Positions 12,385-23,800 of a DNA stretch of 64,000 nt are shown here, in pieces. This DNA is from Baylisascaris procyonis. Taxonomy: Eukaryota > Nematoda > Chromadorea > Rhabditida > Ascarididae. A program made the position numbers and the translations under genes. The number at the start of each line of letters is the position of its first letter. Position 1 is the stretch's first letter. The stretch is taken from the NCBI GenBank assembly GCA_037389465.1, contig JAZARR010000074.1, positions 4,402,501 to 4,466,500 on the forward strand, written 5' to 3'. A model generated the notes under the pieces. The model had not been told where the DNA came from and searched no databases. It saw only the letters and a list, made by a program, of their open reading frames with translations.

Positions 12385-14175
12385 CTGTAGCAAAATAAAG
12401 TCAGTAATTGATGGAAACATTATCCACCACAACACAAATCGTCTAAAATTTCTCAACTCAAACAGTTGATATGACCAAAGTATGTTGCTCAGGACAGCTT
12501 AGTGACAGCCGATGAAGCAGAAAATATTACGTCTGAATTATGCTCATCACTGAAACGAAGAAAACAAGGCCATTAATTGTAGTCGAGAAGCCCAACCATT
12601 TACAAGTTAACCATCAGTGTGGAGTGCACTCTAACGGAATGGGTTGCAATTTGAATTTGCAACAGCTGTATGACTTTCATACTGCATCATAAGCTCTACG
12701 ATCACACTCGCTGATCCTAACATAGAAGTAAACAACGCCATCGTAAACTCTCCTAACTGCTAATCAAAATAAGAAAATCGGAATTTTAAGAGTCGCCTCG
12801 AACTTAGGTTTATTTTGTGGTAATCGAGAAAGTGGAAGAAATATTAACAACATGATTTCCACGCTTGTCTTGTACATTACCCATTGTCGTGGGAAAAACG
12901 ACAACAGATCGCAAAACATTCAAATGTAACCTCTCCAAATCCCCTCCTCTATTCAACCCTGCTCATCACATGCAAGGTAAATTTTTCACGAGATGGGTAA
13001 TCGAAAAAAGTCTTAAAAATAGAAAAAATATCTTTATGAGCATCCGCTAATTGAAAATATCCTTTATTTAGGCAAACATGTTATCAAAAGAGCTCATTGT
13101 TTTGATAAAATGTGCTATCAATTTTTATCAAAGTTTCTAACTTTGAGTTTTCCACGAAATTCTACAAATTCAAAGCAAGAAGCAGCCAATAAACTCTCTA
13201 CAGCACTAACTAAGAACATACCTCTCTCCATCGAAGTTCGTTCGATTCGTCGTATTTTGTTTATCATGAACCGCTTCCTCACCACAGCTCCCTTCTTTAG
13301 GTGTTTCGTCGCTTCGACCACCAGAGAATTTGTTGTTCTGAAGTTGTGTGGAATATTTTTTATATTATATATAGAAAGAAATTAAAATGTTCTGAGGTAC
13401 TAGAAGCGCAATCGTCGCTCCTTCGAACACAACCTTCAGAATGATAAAGAAGTAAATGAGCTCAGAACTAAATCTCTATTGCCTTGATTTCATCTATATT
13501 TTTTGTTGCCATCTAAATTCCATCTGAATGCTTTCAAAAAAATCATTTTAACTACAATAAACTTTCCATCAAGTGATCACCAAATAGAAATGATCTCGGA
13601 AGTTAGATTTTAGTATAAATGAATCTGTGAATCAGTATTTCCAAGATAGTGGAACCGCACTTAGACCAATTTTCAATTCCAAAGCTCATTTTGCTAATGA
13701 GAAACTTGTTCACCTTATACAACAATTTACGAAATAATTAAGTGATCGGAAATAGAACAGCATTCCTTTTCATCAAAAACAAAAGGTTTCTGCCTAATAA
13801 AATATTGCCACGATTAAGCTCTGCAAATTTTTTTCACTGTCCATTACTCTTCTATCACTTCAAATTACAGATATGAAACACCTTGTCAAAGCAAGTGGTA
13901 AATAGACAAGCGTAAAACTCTGGCAATAACCCCCATAAAAATGAGAGTGGAACGCCGGGAATCACTTCAAGATGGTAGCTCGCTTTTCTTCCATTCTTAC
14001 TTACTCACGAGACTCGTATCCACGATACTTACCACCTCCACATAATGAGGGAAGATATCAAAAATTTCTTCAAGGACTATAACCTTTCAAAAAAAATTCA
14101 GAACAAATTACAGACAATGCTTGACTATGTGCCCTCAAAAATTTGGTGACGGAAATTTTTAGTGAGAATCAAAAC
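12385..14175. other. AT-rich stretch, no confident gene
   Basis: Open frames of 61-91 codons (12865-13050 plus, 13110-13385 plus, and 13118-13321 minus overlapping the last) recur in every copy because the DNA does. A one-base T-run change lengthens the 13110 frame to 111 codons in copies 2-4. None shows a motif, and coding status is undecided. Confidence 0.35.
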
Positions 14176-14479
14176 CTGCTAGGATGTACTTCACGAAGCA
14201 CCGAGTGGCATCGATGTCTCAACTTTATCCATAAGTTCTTCCATCTTCTACCTCAACGAGGCCTTCTGTCAAAACCAATAAGGAGCATATATCAAATAGA
14301 ATGAAACCTTCGGTGATGATAATCGAAACTCGATGGTAATAAGAACAGCAAATGCTAACCTCTGACTGCAGAGAATACAGAAGGTGCCGATCCGTCAAAA
14401 AACATAAATAGTTCGGCGATCACCTCATCCATTGCTCGTCGACGTAAGCCGCACCGGACCAGAAGCACTCGACACATGA
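14176..14479 (-). CDS. candidate minus-strand exon pair, function unknown (copy 1)
   Basis: A 120-nt exon (14479 to 14360) follows TTTTTTCCAG and ends before GTTAGC. After a 94-bp intron, a 90-nt exon (14265 to 14176) follows TTTTGACAG and ends before GTTTTG. The acceptor and donor positions are also kept in the diverged duplicate at 29988-30289, which argues that these are used exons. The core RRR-x-x-DEVIAELF is shared by both duplicates, but two one-base indels put the flanking residues in different frames. All three frames of the second exon hit a stop within 14 codons. This may be a decayed gene piece or a non-coding transcript. Confidence 0.3.
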
Positions 14480-16339
14480 CTGGAAAAAATGAGCACGATT
14501 GGAGATATAGCCCTAATTTTGCACCATAAATCACTAAGCTGCAGACCATGACGCATAAATAAAAATTTCGTAGCTTGTAGTGTTTGAACGCGGAGGTTTT
14601 GTACCGTTGAAAAGCTATGCTAACATTAAACCAATAAGTTCTTCTCATAGAAAGAAAATCGAAGCTTTAAGGTTCAACTACCTTTTTCTATTTCTAACCA
14701 AATATAAGCTAAAAATACAGTTTCATTTCTTACAAAAGCAACAAAAGCTTGATTTCCTAACTCCAACCAACACAAAATTTATTCCGATCAAAACAAAAAT
14801 TTATAGCACTAGGTATTTCCGAACCTGAATGAAATACGTCAATTAAAATGCACAAAGGGGTCGTGCAAATGACTGAAAGAAGACTTGAGAGTTGTGAAAC
14901 AACGATGATGCAAATAAGCGAAGAGAATAAGTTAAAATTAGTGCGAAAGAGAATTAATTAAACATTCACAACGGGGAAAAGATCATGACTTAAAAAAAAA
15001 GAAGAAACACGGGCGCAGAAGAAATTTAAGAAAAGAGAAGGAAAATAATCTTACAGTTCAACATATGCTTGCAGGAATTTTATAACGCTGATGGTGAGTG
15101 ATGTTGGGTGTTGTGTACCAAATATGGCGAGGATTCGTGCAGTAAATCGCGAAGGTACATCTGGAAGAGGTCATCTTCCAAATTCAAAGTGAATTAATCG
15201 CTTCCTCACCTAAGTAGTGTTTTTTCAGGTAAACACATATACTACTGATTTATCAGTTTTTGTGATTACAAAAAAGATAAGGACCCTGTTCGGATAGAAC
15301 AGGATTAATCAACAACAGCTAGGCCCCTTTCTCAACCTCCCCCAAAGAAAGGAAATAACCATGGTGCCTGATTAAACGAGCATTTTCTTCATATCTGGAA
15401 ATAAAGCACTAATCGGTCTCTCCAACATAGCATAGGACCCTCAATTCTCCACGATCGTCAGGGTCGAATAAAAAAGAACCAGGAAGGATGCAATGACCAT
15501 TTACTCTACAAAGGAAAGTTTTTCTTAACAGTTATCACCATCTGGCTTATAAATGCCTCCTATTCACCAAATTAATTTTTGGACTCCACTGATCATATAT
15601 CAGAGAAGTGATGAAGAAAAGAGTTATCTTTGACAACGATCGCCAAAATATGAACGGAATATATAATAATAATTAAGAGCTAACCATTTAAAAATGCGGT
15701 TCCCGCATTTTCAGCGCTTGATGATAGAGATCGCGTTATTCGTTCTTTTTCCACAATCCTGTCAGCACAGTTACTCGAAGTCGACGAACAATTTCACTGA
15801 AATAAAGTACCTTCTGAATTATGCATATTGAACTATGCGCGACACACTCCCAACATGTACACCTCATCGAAGCAGGAACAAACCCACACCGCCATTTCCC
15901 TCAAAGATCCTAAAAAAGGTTTGGCACAATGTAAAGGAAGTGACGAACGTGAAAATTCGCTCAATTCAACTGCATACGCACACTAAATCGCTCTTACCGG
16001 AGGACAACGGCATTCTTGCAATTCTTAGGTGAATATGAACCATTGGTGCATCCAGCACCTCTCACATACCCTTCACCATCATGACACCACTGAATCACAA
16101 AGGAGTCACCAAACGTGCAAAGCGAAGAAACCCCTCGAAACTCATTAAGTAATAGAATGTAGGTTTTGCAGTATATCCGCCACAGCTTGCGCAACCATAG
16201 TGGCATGTAATGGAAGAGATAAATGAAGTACGCATTGTGATGCAAGAAAGATGAATAATAAGAATGAAGCATGAAACGAGAACAGTCTGCAGTGGTGGTT
16301 TTTGGTATGTCAAACAGATCTGTACTGCACTCATTCAGT
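14480..16339. other. AT-rich stretch, no confident gene
   Basis: Acceptor-like sites occur on both strands. A minus-strand TTTATTTCAG site near 15800 is followed by 20 open codons in one phase. A plus-strand CATTTTCAG site near 15717 is followed by about 40 open codons with a hydrophobic start. A 65-codon frame at 15835-16032 ends next to a GTGAATATG donor-like site. No exon chain could be joined, so no gene is called. Confidence 0.35.
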
Positions 16340-17677
16340 TTTAATTTACTCTAGCTAAGCGTCGAATATCTCACTGTGATGACCGCGCGACCGATAAATT
16401 TGTGGCACAATAACATTTATGTTATGCGTGGGAACATTTTCGGCTTAAAATTGCAACATTTCAATCATAAGTTAGCCTAGAAAAATCGCAATACGAAAAA
16501 CTATAAAGTCGAAGCTCCAGGGTGATTAACAACATGCTCATCCCTTCTACCTACTCATCAACACTGTGTGTTCAGATTACTTTGCATTCACGATTTATAC
16601 AACCACCTGCTGTGGGAACGACTCAGAGTGATTGTGAAAATCGTTCAATGGCCTCATAATGCAATAATTCAGAACCACATGCGGTTTAAAACCCCGCTCT
16701 TGCGCCTTATTTTCTTTTTTTCACACAGTGGAGTGATGAATCACATGTCAAAGTATGCAGCTGTAAATCTTTATACCTCCTCAATATAGACTAATCCTTA
16801 GAAGAACACCTGTAGAGCACAGTACAACTTACTGGCCATCATTAAGGAGCTGGCATCGCCGCCCAATGACTCCTTTTCAACATCTCAACGGGGTCACTGA
16901 CCCTCAGTAGAGTGATGGCACAGCCTTAATGACTCATGTTCAACAGCATAATGGAGTCATTATAGGCGAACCGTTGAAGAGTTGGCGTCACGCCGAACAT
17001 CTCCCTTCAACGGTGAAATATCTCTACAGGTCACCGCTAAGGAGCTGGCATGTTCGCCCAATGACTCCTTTTCTGCGGCTTTGAGAATACCGTACGGGAG
17101 CTCAAGCACATTATGGCTCCAACAATTTATCAGATTGCCAAAAACTATCATATAGAATTCGCGTTGGCAAAGAAATAAACCAATTAAGAAGGTCTCCCAT
17201 CACTCTTATAGGGTTTATAGAAATTTACAGCTGCAGCTCAATACAAATATCGAGCAATGTACACAGAGCAGAAAAAAAAAGAAAATAAGGCGCACATAAA
17301 TCCCCACAACAATGGTTGACTGAACAATTGCGGATATTTTGCGCCATCCAATGCAAAGTAAAATGAATATTCTTATGCCTATTAGTTGAACAGTATTTCC
17401 ATTATTCAGCAAGTTATAAACCGAACAGTAGGAGATTCAACTTTGTAAGTCTTCGCACTGTGATTTTTCTAGCCTAATTTGCGACTGAAATGTTACAATT
17501 TCAAACCTGAAATATCCTGGCCCATAACATGAATGTTATTGCGCCACAAATTTATCGGGCACTGCGTTAAAACAAATTTTCTTTTCAGAAAGCCTTTCGC
17601 TTTTTTATGCTCCAATCACAGCGACACTATATTCAATGAGATATTCAACAGCTCAACTACAGCAAAGTAAACCTAAA
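16340..17677. mobile_element. 1.34-kb foldback-type element (copy 1)
   Basis: The left arm (16340-16790) is matched in reverse complement by the right arm (17203-17677) along almost its whole length, with substitutions and indels. Anchors are CCGATAAATTTGTGGC against its complement near 17545-17560, a GCGCCTTATTTTCTTT block at 16701 against 17277-17293, and GCAGCTGTAAAT near 16757 against 17226-17237. The 412-bp centre holds several short hairpins. No transposase ORF is present. This layout fits a non-autonomous foldback DNA transposon or large MITE, or a locus that would transcribe a long hairpin RNA. Target-site duplications were not identified. Confidence 0.75.
16844..17070. repeat. hairpin modules in the foldback centre (copy 1)
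   Basis: Two 32-bp near-identical modules (16844-16875 and 17039-17070) each begin AAGGAG and end CTCCTT. Between them lie an inverted repeat TAATGACTC/GAGTCATTA (16927-16962) and ACCGTTGAAG/CTTCAACGGT (16970-17014). GGAGTCATT or its complement occurs repeatedly. The modules recur in copies 2 and 3. Confidence 0.7.
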
Positions 17678-17867
17678 GAAACGTGTCGCAAATCTGTTCA
17701 ACGCCACTAACAACCATCCACTGCGGATTCTTTTTGATTCATGAATAATTCCTACTGCACACTTACAATCGCATCGCAATGCATACTTCATTATCTCAAC
17801 GATTTCAGGCCATCCAAGTGGCGCAAAATGTGGCTGAATATATTACAAAACGTGCATCTCTATTAAT

Positions 17868-18127
17868 ATGAGCGTCGAAAGGCTGCTCTTCTTTGCACAA
17901 TTGATGCACCTCTGGGTTCCAACGGCGTCACAACAGGATCAGGCATACGTAAGAGACGACTGGATCCACAGCAATTCAAATTCACCTAGGTAAACCAAGA
18001 GCGTCTATCTTCGGGAAAAGCGATTCGGCGGTGCCAAAATGTAGCTGAATTCAGGCAATTTTTACATTCTGCCTTTCCATTTACTAATCTGCCACGACCA
18101 ACGATGCAATCTTACAGAAATCATTGA
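17868..18127 (+). CDS. possible two-exon secreted peptide (copy 1)
   Basis: The ATG at 17868 opens 40 codons beginning MSVERLLFFAQLMHLWVPTA, a plausible signal peptide with likely cleavage after Ala20. The exon ends AG before GTAAACC at 17990. A 65-nt intron ends at TGAATTCAG (18054), and the frame continues for 23 codons to TGA at 18125-18127, giving 64 residues. The mature part is Ser/Asn/Gln-rich and has no cysteines. The opposite strand has its own protein-like frames here (over 18054-17990 and 17960-17880), so strand and coding status are uncertain. Confidence 0.3.
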
Positions 18128-18328
18128 GTTTACCTGACTTACAATAACCATCAATATCGGCATACGAATACGGCAGTCATTATCTTCCTTTTCATAGCTG
18201 GTGAATTAGTGACAAATTCATTTCTAATTTCTACGAAATTCCATAAACATTTTTAAACCGAAAAAAATCATTTACGCACAAAAAATTAGATGCGAAAATA
18301 CCCACTGCAGCACCAAAGAAGCTTGCAA

Positions 18329-18796
18329 TTATCGAGTACAAAAAAGAGAAATCAAACGCCCACCTATCGTGTCAACTACCTTATGAACATGCCGACTTGT
18401 GTGATTAATATAAGATAAAGGCGCCTGATAAACTCTGTGAAGGCCGCAAGATTGCAAATTTTTCAGGAAAACTTGGGATGACGACGGAAAGATGACCGGT
18501 TCTACGTTGATAGATGAAATCCAGTTCACCACTTTCGTGAAATCCTTTGCTTCATAAGAAGGAATCGGGAGCATGAAACTGATTCGCGCCTCAAAGTTGC
18601 TAAGAAAAATTTTAAGTAACTCATCTTGCGCCACAGTTGATCTGTTCGTCCTCAACGCTGCTGACTGTTCGATTATGGCCACTGGTACCATTGATCCTAA
18701 CTGGTCCAACGCCGCCCTAACTGTCTTCATTACTGACCACCGGTCACTGCTACGATCCACTCTTCTATAGTTCGATTCATCGATCGTCCACTGCAT
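18329..18796 (-). CDS. 155-codon ORF, longest in the unit, function unknown (copy 1)
   Basis: The minus-strand frame starts at ATG 18796 and is likely an exon ending at 18364, where ACGATAG meets a GTGGGCG donor. Without splicing it ends at 18329. The protein mixes an Arg/Ser/Asp-rich start, a helical stretch around QDELLKIFLSNF, and a C-terminal half with FMLPIPSYEAKDF, NWISSINVEPVIF and GLHRVYQAPLSYINHT that looks globular. No family is recognised. The same frame is open upstream for 32 codons (18901-18803) but is cut by a TGA 9 nt before the ATG, so this could be a gene broken by a nonsense change. The ORF is the same length in copies 1-3, with no amino-acid difference visible. Confidence 0.5.
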   Translation of the reverse strand: MQWTIDESNYRRVDRSSDRWSVMKTVRAALDQLGSMVPVAIIEQSAALRTNRSTVAQDELLKIFLSNFEARISFMLPIPSYEAKDFTKVVNWISSINVEPVIFPSSSQVFLKNLQSCGLHRVYQAPLSYINHTSRHVHKVVDTIGGRLISLFCTR

Positions 18797-18974
18797 CTCT
18801 CGTCAGTCACCATACTCGGATTCCTCTTCCCGAATTCCTTCTTGGAAAGTCTGGAGGCTAGTCCACATTTGTCGGCCAAAGCCATGCTCTTCCGTCCTCA
18901 TATCACACCTTCACGACTGCGTGGACACGACCTTCCATGCTGTTCTTCATGTTTCCGGTTAACCACATGCCATA

Positions 18975-19042
18975 GTGGATCAACGCAAGACAATGAACAC
19001 ACCTCAAAGTGGATCAACGAACGACAATGAACACACCTCAAA
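18975..19042. repeat. 34-bp tandem duplication (copy 1)
   Basis: Two adjacent 34-bp units beginning GTGGATCAACG and ending CACACCTCAAA differ at two central bases. Also present near 35492-35559 and 51311-51378. Confidence 0.85.
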
Positions 19043-19756
19043 CTTCCCGCTAGCTCCATTGAAAGACCAAGGTGCAGCAGTGGAAGCACTCTACAGTCTT
19101 TAGGTCATCCTGGTCTTAAGGTCTACGTCGCTGTTCGCCTTCATCCTTGCTTATCTTCTATCTTCTTTCATTCTTTGTCAAATCAAGGACACGAAAGTAT
19201 AGAAATACAAAACAATGAGTCAACTGAACACAATCTGAGCGAAGATCAATGATTAGCATACGCTAATCTCACAAACCACACTAAGTTCATTCCAATAACG
19301 CAAACGGTACAGAAAAACAGGAGCAATAAAACAAAAATACATAAAAATAAACAACATTCTCCTCTGGAGAAACAGAGAAAACTTCCTCGATAGGAAAGGT
19401 AAAGAAAACAACAATTACGCGATTCATTTCCACCTATCACTCCCTCTCCCCCACTTCCAGCAGGTTAGTAGTGAAGCGTTCAAAAAAAGATATCAAAAAG
19501 TGCTTCGACTCATCAGACCGACCGGTCATACAAGTTCACAAAAAAAGAATTCGACTTGGTTTGCTTCTAGCTATACATAAAGTAACTTTCCTTCACGCCA
19601 ATTTATCATCACTATTACATGAGAAAAACTAACGCAACAGACGTTCAACTGGAAAGCGGTAAATTATGAAGGCCCATCTCTATGGCGCAAACTATACCGA
19701 CCAAATTTTACCGAATAACTCTTGTGGCCGCAAATTGAAACTAGCGAACAGAAGGG

Positions 19757-19829
19757 CAGACATAGACACAGACGCAGATAAAGACAAAGACATATACGTA
19801 TGCATACACAGACATAACCTGGTCATATT
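19757..19829. repeat. degenerate ACAGAC/GACATA microsatellite (copy 1)
   Basis: Purine-rich stretch of imperfect hexamer-like units (GACATAGACACAGACGCAG and similar). It produces the low-complexity Asp/Lys run in the overlapping 99-codon plus-strand frame (19666-19965), which I therefore do not call as a gene. Confidence 0.6.
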
Positions 19830-20281
19830 GCACTTTCGTGCAAACTTGCAAAAAGCGCATAAAAAGCTTCAAATTTGTTCTTTGATCAAATCACCTCATC
19901 TTTCCATTCAACGAGACTACATCATCACTACACCATTCCAAAATTACGTTGGTCAATCAAGATGACCATAATATACTTTCAAAAAGTTCTTTAATACTGA
20001 TGACTGAAGGAAATAACGAAAAAATAATTAAAACCCTCTCCTTCCCTTCTGCATAAACTTCGCATTCTCACATTGCAAACTAAAATCTACCATCAATGAA
20101 GCGAAACTTTACAGTTCTTCTCTTCTTAATCCTCACCTGAGAATGAATGCAACACAAACAATAAATTCACAAAACTTAACCATATACAACGTAAATTTTT
20201 ACGTGCGAAAATATAAATATTTAAATAAAACAAAAAACGCATTGGATCGCCCGGCCATTCTAAACGCATTGAATATGCTAC

Positions 20282-20889
20282 AAGCGACCGTACCACTCTT
20301 CTTGTTTGCGAAGCATTTAATCGATAATCGCGGGTTTGTTCTCAAATTGTAGATCATAAAACACCACGCAACTGATGATTCCATTGTGCGTGATAAAACG
20401 AAAAAAAGAGCGTTCGTTGAAATAGAGACCGTAACTTGATACATAGAAAAAATATCTGCTAATAACTTACAATCTTTTACGTTTATTATCCACATGAAAT
20501 TACAGAAGGCCATAGAAGTAATTTTGATTCATAATATTTTCAGTTAATGCTTTCGGCCATCCATTGATGATCGTTTACTTGCCAAAAGAAAATCCAATTG
20601 AAAACAGACTCGTAATGGATATAAAAATTTTCTCTTTCAATTTAACGCACTCAATAAATCACCCACCGAGGTAGCTGCCCATCGAAAATCACGGTTGGAT
20701 AACCTTTGCACTAACAAATATTTTTCTTATGTATCACAAGTGTAGTCCCGATTTCAAAGAACGCTTTTTTCGATTTATCACGCGCAGTGGAATCATCATT
20801 TGCGTGGTGTTTTATGATCTACAATCTGAGAACAAGCCCGCTATTATCGATTAAATGCTTCATAAATAAGACGAGTAGTACGGTCGCTT
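20282..20889. repeat. inverted repeat, arms about 180 bp, loop 249 bp (copy 1)
   Basis: The left arm (20282-20463) is matched in reverse complement by the right arm (20713-20889), with roughly one difference in eight bases by eye. Shared anchors include AAGCGACCGTAC, GAAGCATTTAATCGATAAT, TAGATCATAAAACACCACGC and GATACATA. The 104-codon minus-strand frame at 20199-20513 lies over the left arm and is probably a by-product. This could be a MITE-like element or a source of double-stranded RNA. Confidence 0.8.
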
Positions 20890-23800
20890 ATGCGGTCGCT
20901 AATCTCTTGATTATCTATTTGTACTAAACTTTCTACTAGTTTGCAAGTTATATTGCACTTCTCTCTTCTCGAAAATATTTCAGTATTTTTACGCACTTCT
21001 CATAGTTTGGTGCTATCTATATATAATTAGCATTTACGCATTCGCGTAAATGTTATCTATCTGTAACTATGTCGTAATAAAAACTGCAGATAAGTTCTTT
21101 CCAGGAAGGAAAATTACGAATGCGATATCCGATGAACGAATAGATGGAAAATGTTAGGTGCAATAGTGCACAAACGATAAATACAGTTAAAAGTTGGTCT
21201 TACAACTGCAAAGATGGACTGAAATTGAATTAGGAGAGATGAAGAAATTTTTTCATCACAATACAGTGTGAAAATAATTTCAGTCTAGCGTTGAATTGTT
21301 GCTTTCAACACTCTGCACTTTATGGGTACATATTACCGATATTGGTGACGCTCCACACTGATGCCTACGTCACAATGCAAACAATAAAGCGTTACTGCAA
21401 TAGAACCAAGGAGATCGGGTGCGCAGTTTTGCAGTTTTCTTTTTCGATGAAGTTTTGCAGAAAATTGTTTCTTCTTGAGCACAACGCAATGATCCACTAG
21501 AGAAATATATGCAAAAAACATTTCTGCGAAGAAAAATTCAACATTTTTTAATGCTGCAAGACTAATGCAACAGCATCACAAGCAACTAGTGGTATGGCTC
21601 AATTGATTTAATTTCCATCAATCTATTGATTCGAATTGACTCGACCAATGATGTGAAAATTACTGAACCAGCGTTGACATCTTTCGACCAGCTGTTTAAT
21701 CAGTGATGGACAAAATCAGATGGTCGAAAATGATGCGGTCAAAGCGGTTCAACCAACCGAATACAAGCAGGTGCACAATAACTCTTCTCCTCCTTCCTAT
21801 TTGCCTCAAATATCAAAGCGTACGAACAACTAACACAGTTGGTACTCTTATGAGGTCACATAGACAAATAAATATTAAGCGAGATATTTGCATCAACACT
21901 TCGTGATTCGACTCCCAACCGCGAACATAGAAATATTCAGATACTGAGACGTTTGAAGAGAGAACTAATTGATGAGGGATTTGCTTTCGGAAACACTTTT
22001 AAATTAGTACGAATGCAGTAGTGTAGGTGGATGTTGACGTTTATTCAAAGAAAACCGACAGTATCCACAAGCTGTCAATGAAAACACCACAAAACGAATG
22101 CGAAACAACTTATCCGCAATCAATCGATTATTTCTGCAAGCCATTACTGAAAATATTGCGGAAATTTGGCTATTATAAGCGACTCTAAACACAACAGCAA
22201 TCCATTCTTCCATCATAGGCAAATGTGATAAACACTAAACACTGACATATTTCACATGATAGGTCTGGGAGCTGTCATTAATCGGGCACACGAGTTAGTG
22301 CTGAGATCATGCCTTTGACTCAATTGGAAATGAAACAAGCAAACAAATTCCGATGAAATGTAGAAATGAAGGTTCAGAAGTTTCGGTCTCAAAAGTTATG
22401 ACTCACTGACAATGAGAAAAAGCCTCATAAACATGACAACAATTATTCCTAATTGCTAGATTTGTTCTGCAAAGTAATAGCTGCCTCAGTTCTCTGAATA
22501 TATCACTGAGATAAGCAATATGAAGAAAAAACAACGGAAGTTGATCCCTGGGAATATCAGGATTGAGTATGCACATGATATGTGTCGGGCAACTAAGACT
22601 ACCGGACTGATATTTGAAGTGCGCGGCCGACGACACACCTCTTATAACTCTTTCGGTTGTGAAGCGCAGCGCTTAAATGATGACGAAGGCTTGATCGCAT
22701 CGCTTCGGAGTCACAATGAAATACATCGATGAGCAAACTATATTGATCGATTGTTCAATCTACATCGCAATTTCACTGACTAAAATAAATGAAACGATAT
22801 TATATTTATTTATTTATAGTGAAAAATTCATGCTGAGAATTCAGGCTGATGTGAAAATTTAAAAAAAAAAAATTCGGACGATTATATCGAACGAAAGAGG
22901 CTGGAATGAAGAGATTGAACGATCAGTGAAAATGACCAATTCTACTCCCTTATTTGCACTAAAATATTTTCGGCCAGCCTCACATATTCCAATTTTCACT
23001 CAAAAAGAAGCGCATAACAATTCTGTTGAGAATCAAAAGTTAAACAGTTGATAGAATATCACTTAGAAGGAAGAATAGACTGCACTTCAGCAAAAAAAAA
23101 GAACTTAAATTAGCACTTTAAATTTTCTCATCAATTCAATGTAAAGAAAACATTCGAAATTTTTTGTTACCAATTTTCCAAAGTCAGACATCTCAATGAA
23201 AAAGAGTTCATAAACAATCAACCATAAATAATCTAAGAATATTTACAATATTGATAATATAAAGTAAAATCTTATTGCATCTAACAACTGAATCGATCAA
23301 CGAAGAAACAACGTCGAATAGCATCACTACATTCGCACAACGCACATAACTTCTATGATGCGAATTTCTTCGTTTTGCACGGTTATGATCAAAAAGAACT
23401 ATAGGCAACGTTCGCAGTCAGAACACCCGAAAGACAACGCCGTCAAACGAATTTTTTTTTTTTCAGTTCGACGATCAGATCTATTTTATTGTGAAAGTAA
23501 TCCTCATTCAACGATAGAGTGGCAAATAAAACGTTTTCAATGAATGCCATCAGCGAACAAACTTTCAGTGTCACCTCGAAATCATTTATTTGTCTGCAAT
23601 GAACCGATTGTATAACAAAAATCTCAACTTAAAATTCGCACACTTGATGACATTTCTTAAATTATCAGCTGCAATTTTATGCATAAATCGCGAAATTTTG
23701 CAGAAAGAAATTGCCAGCTGCTAGCAAAACCTTTCTATTGTTTATCATGTGCAAGTAGAGCAGCTGCCGAAAAAAAGGATAGTCCAAAGCGACAGCGAAA

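Noticed and set aside
14355..14648. 97-codon minus-strand ORF read as a complete protein
   Set aside because: A strong TTTTTTCCAG acceptor lies inside it and a GTTAGC donor at its end, so it fits better as intron plus exon. The diverged duplicate does not keep the frame.
16568..16789. Similar-looking ORFs at 16568-16789 (plus) and 17215-17412 (minus)
   Set aside because: They resemble each other because they lie in the two arms of the foldback element, not because they are a gene pair.
19666..19965. 99-codon plus-strand ORF with an Asp/Lys-rich run
   Set aside because: The distinctive run comes from a degenerate microsatellite. There are no splice sites or motif to support a gene.
20199..20513. 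104-codon minus-strand ORF
   Set aside because: It overlies one arm of an inverted repeat and is broken by a one-base insertion in copy 3 (near 52738).
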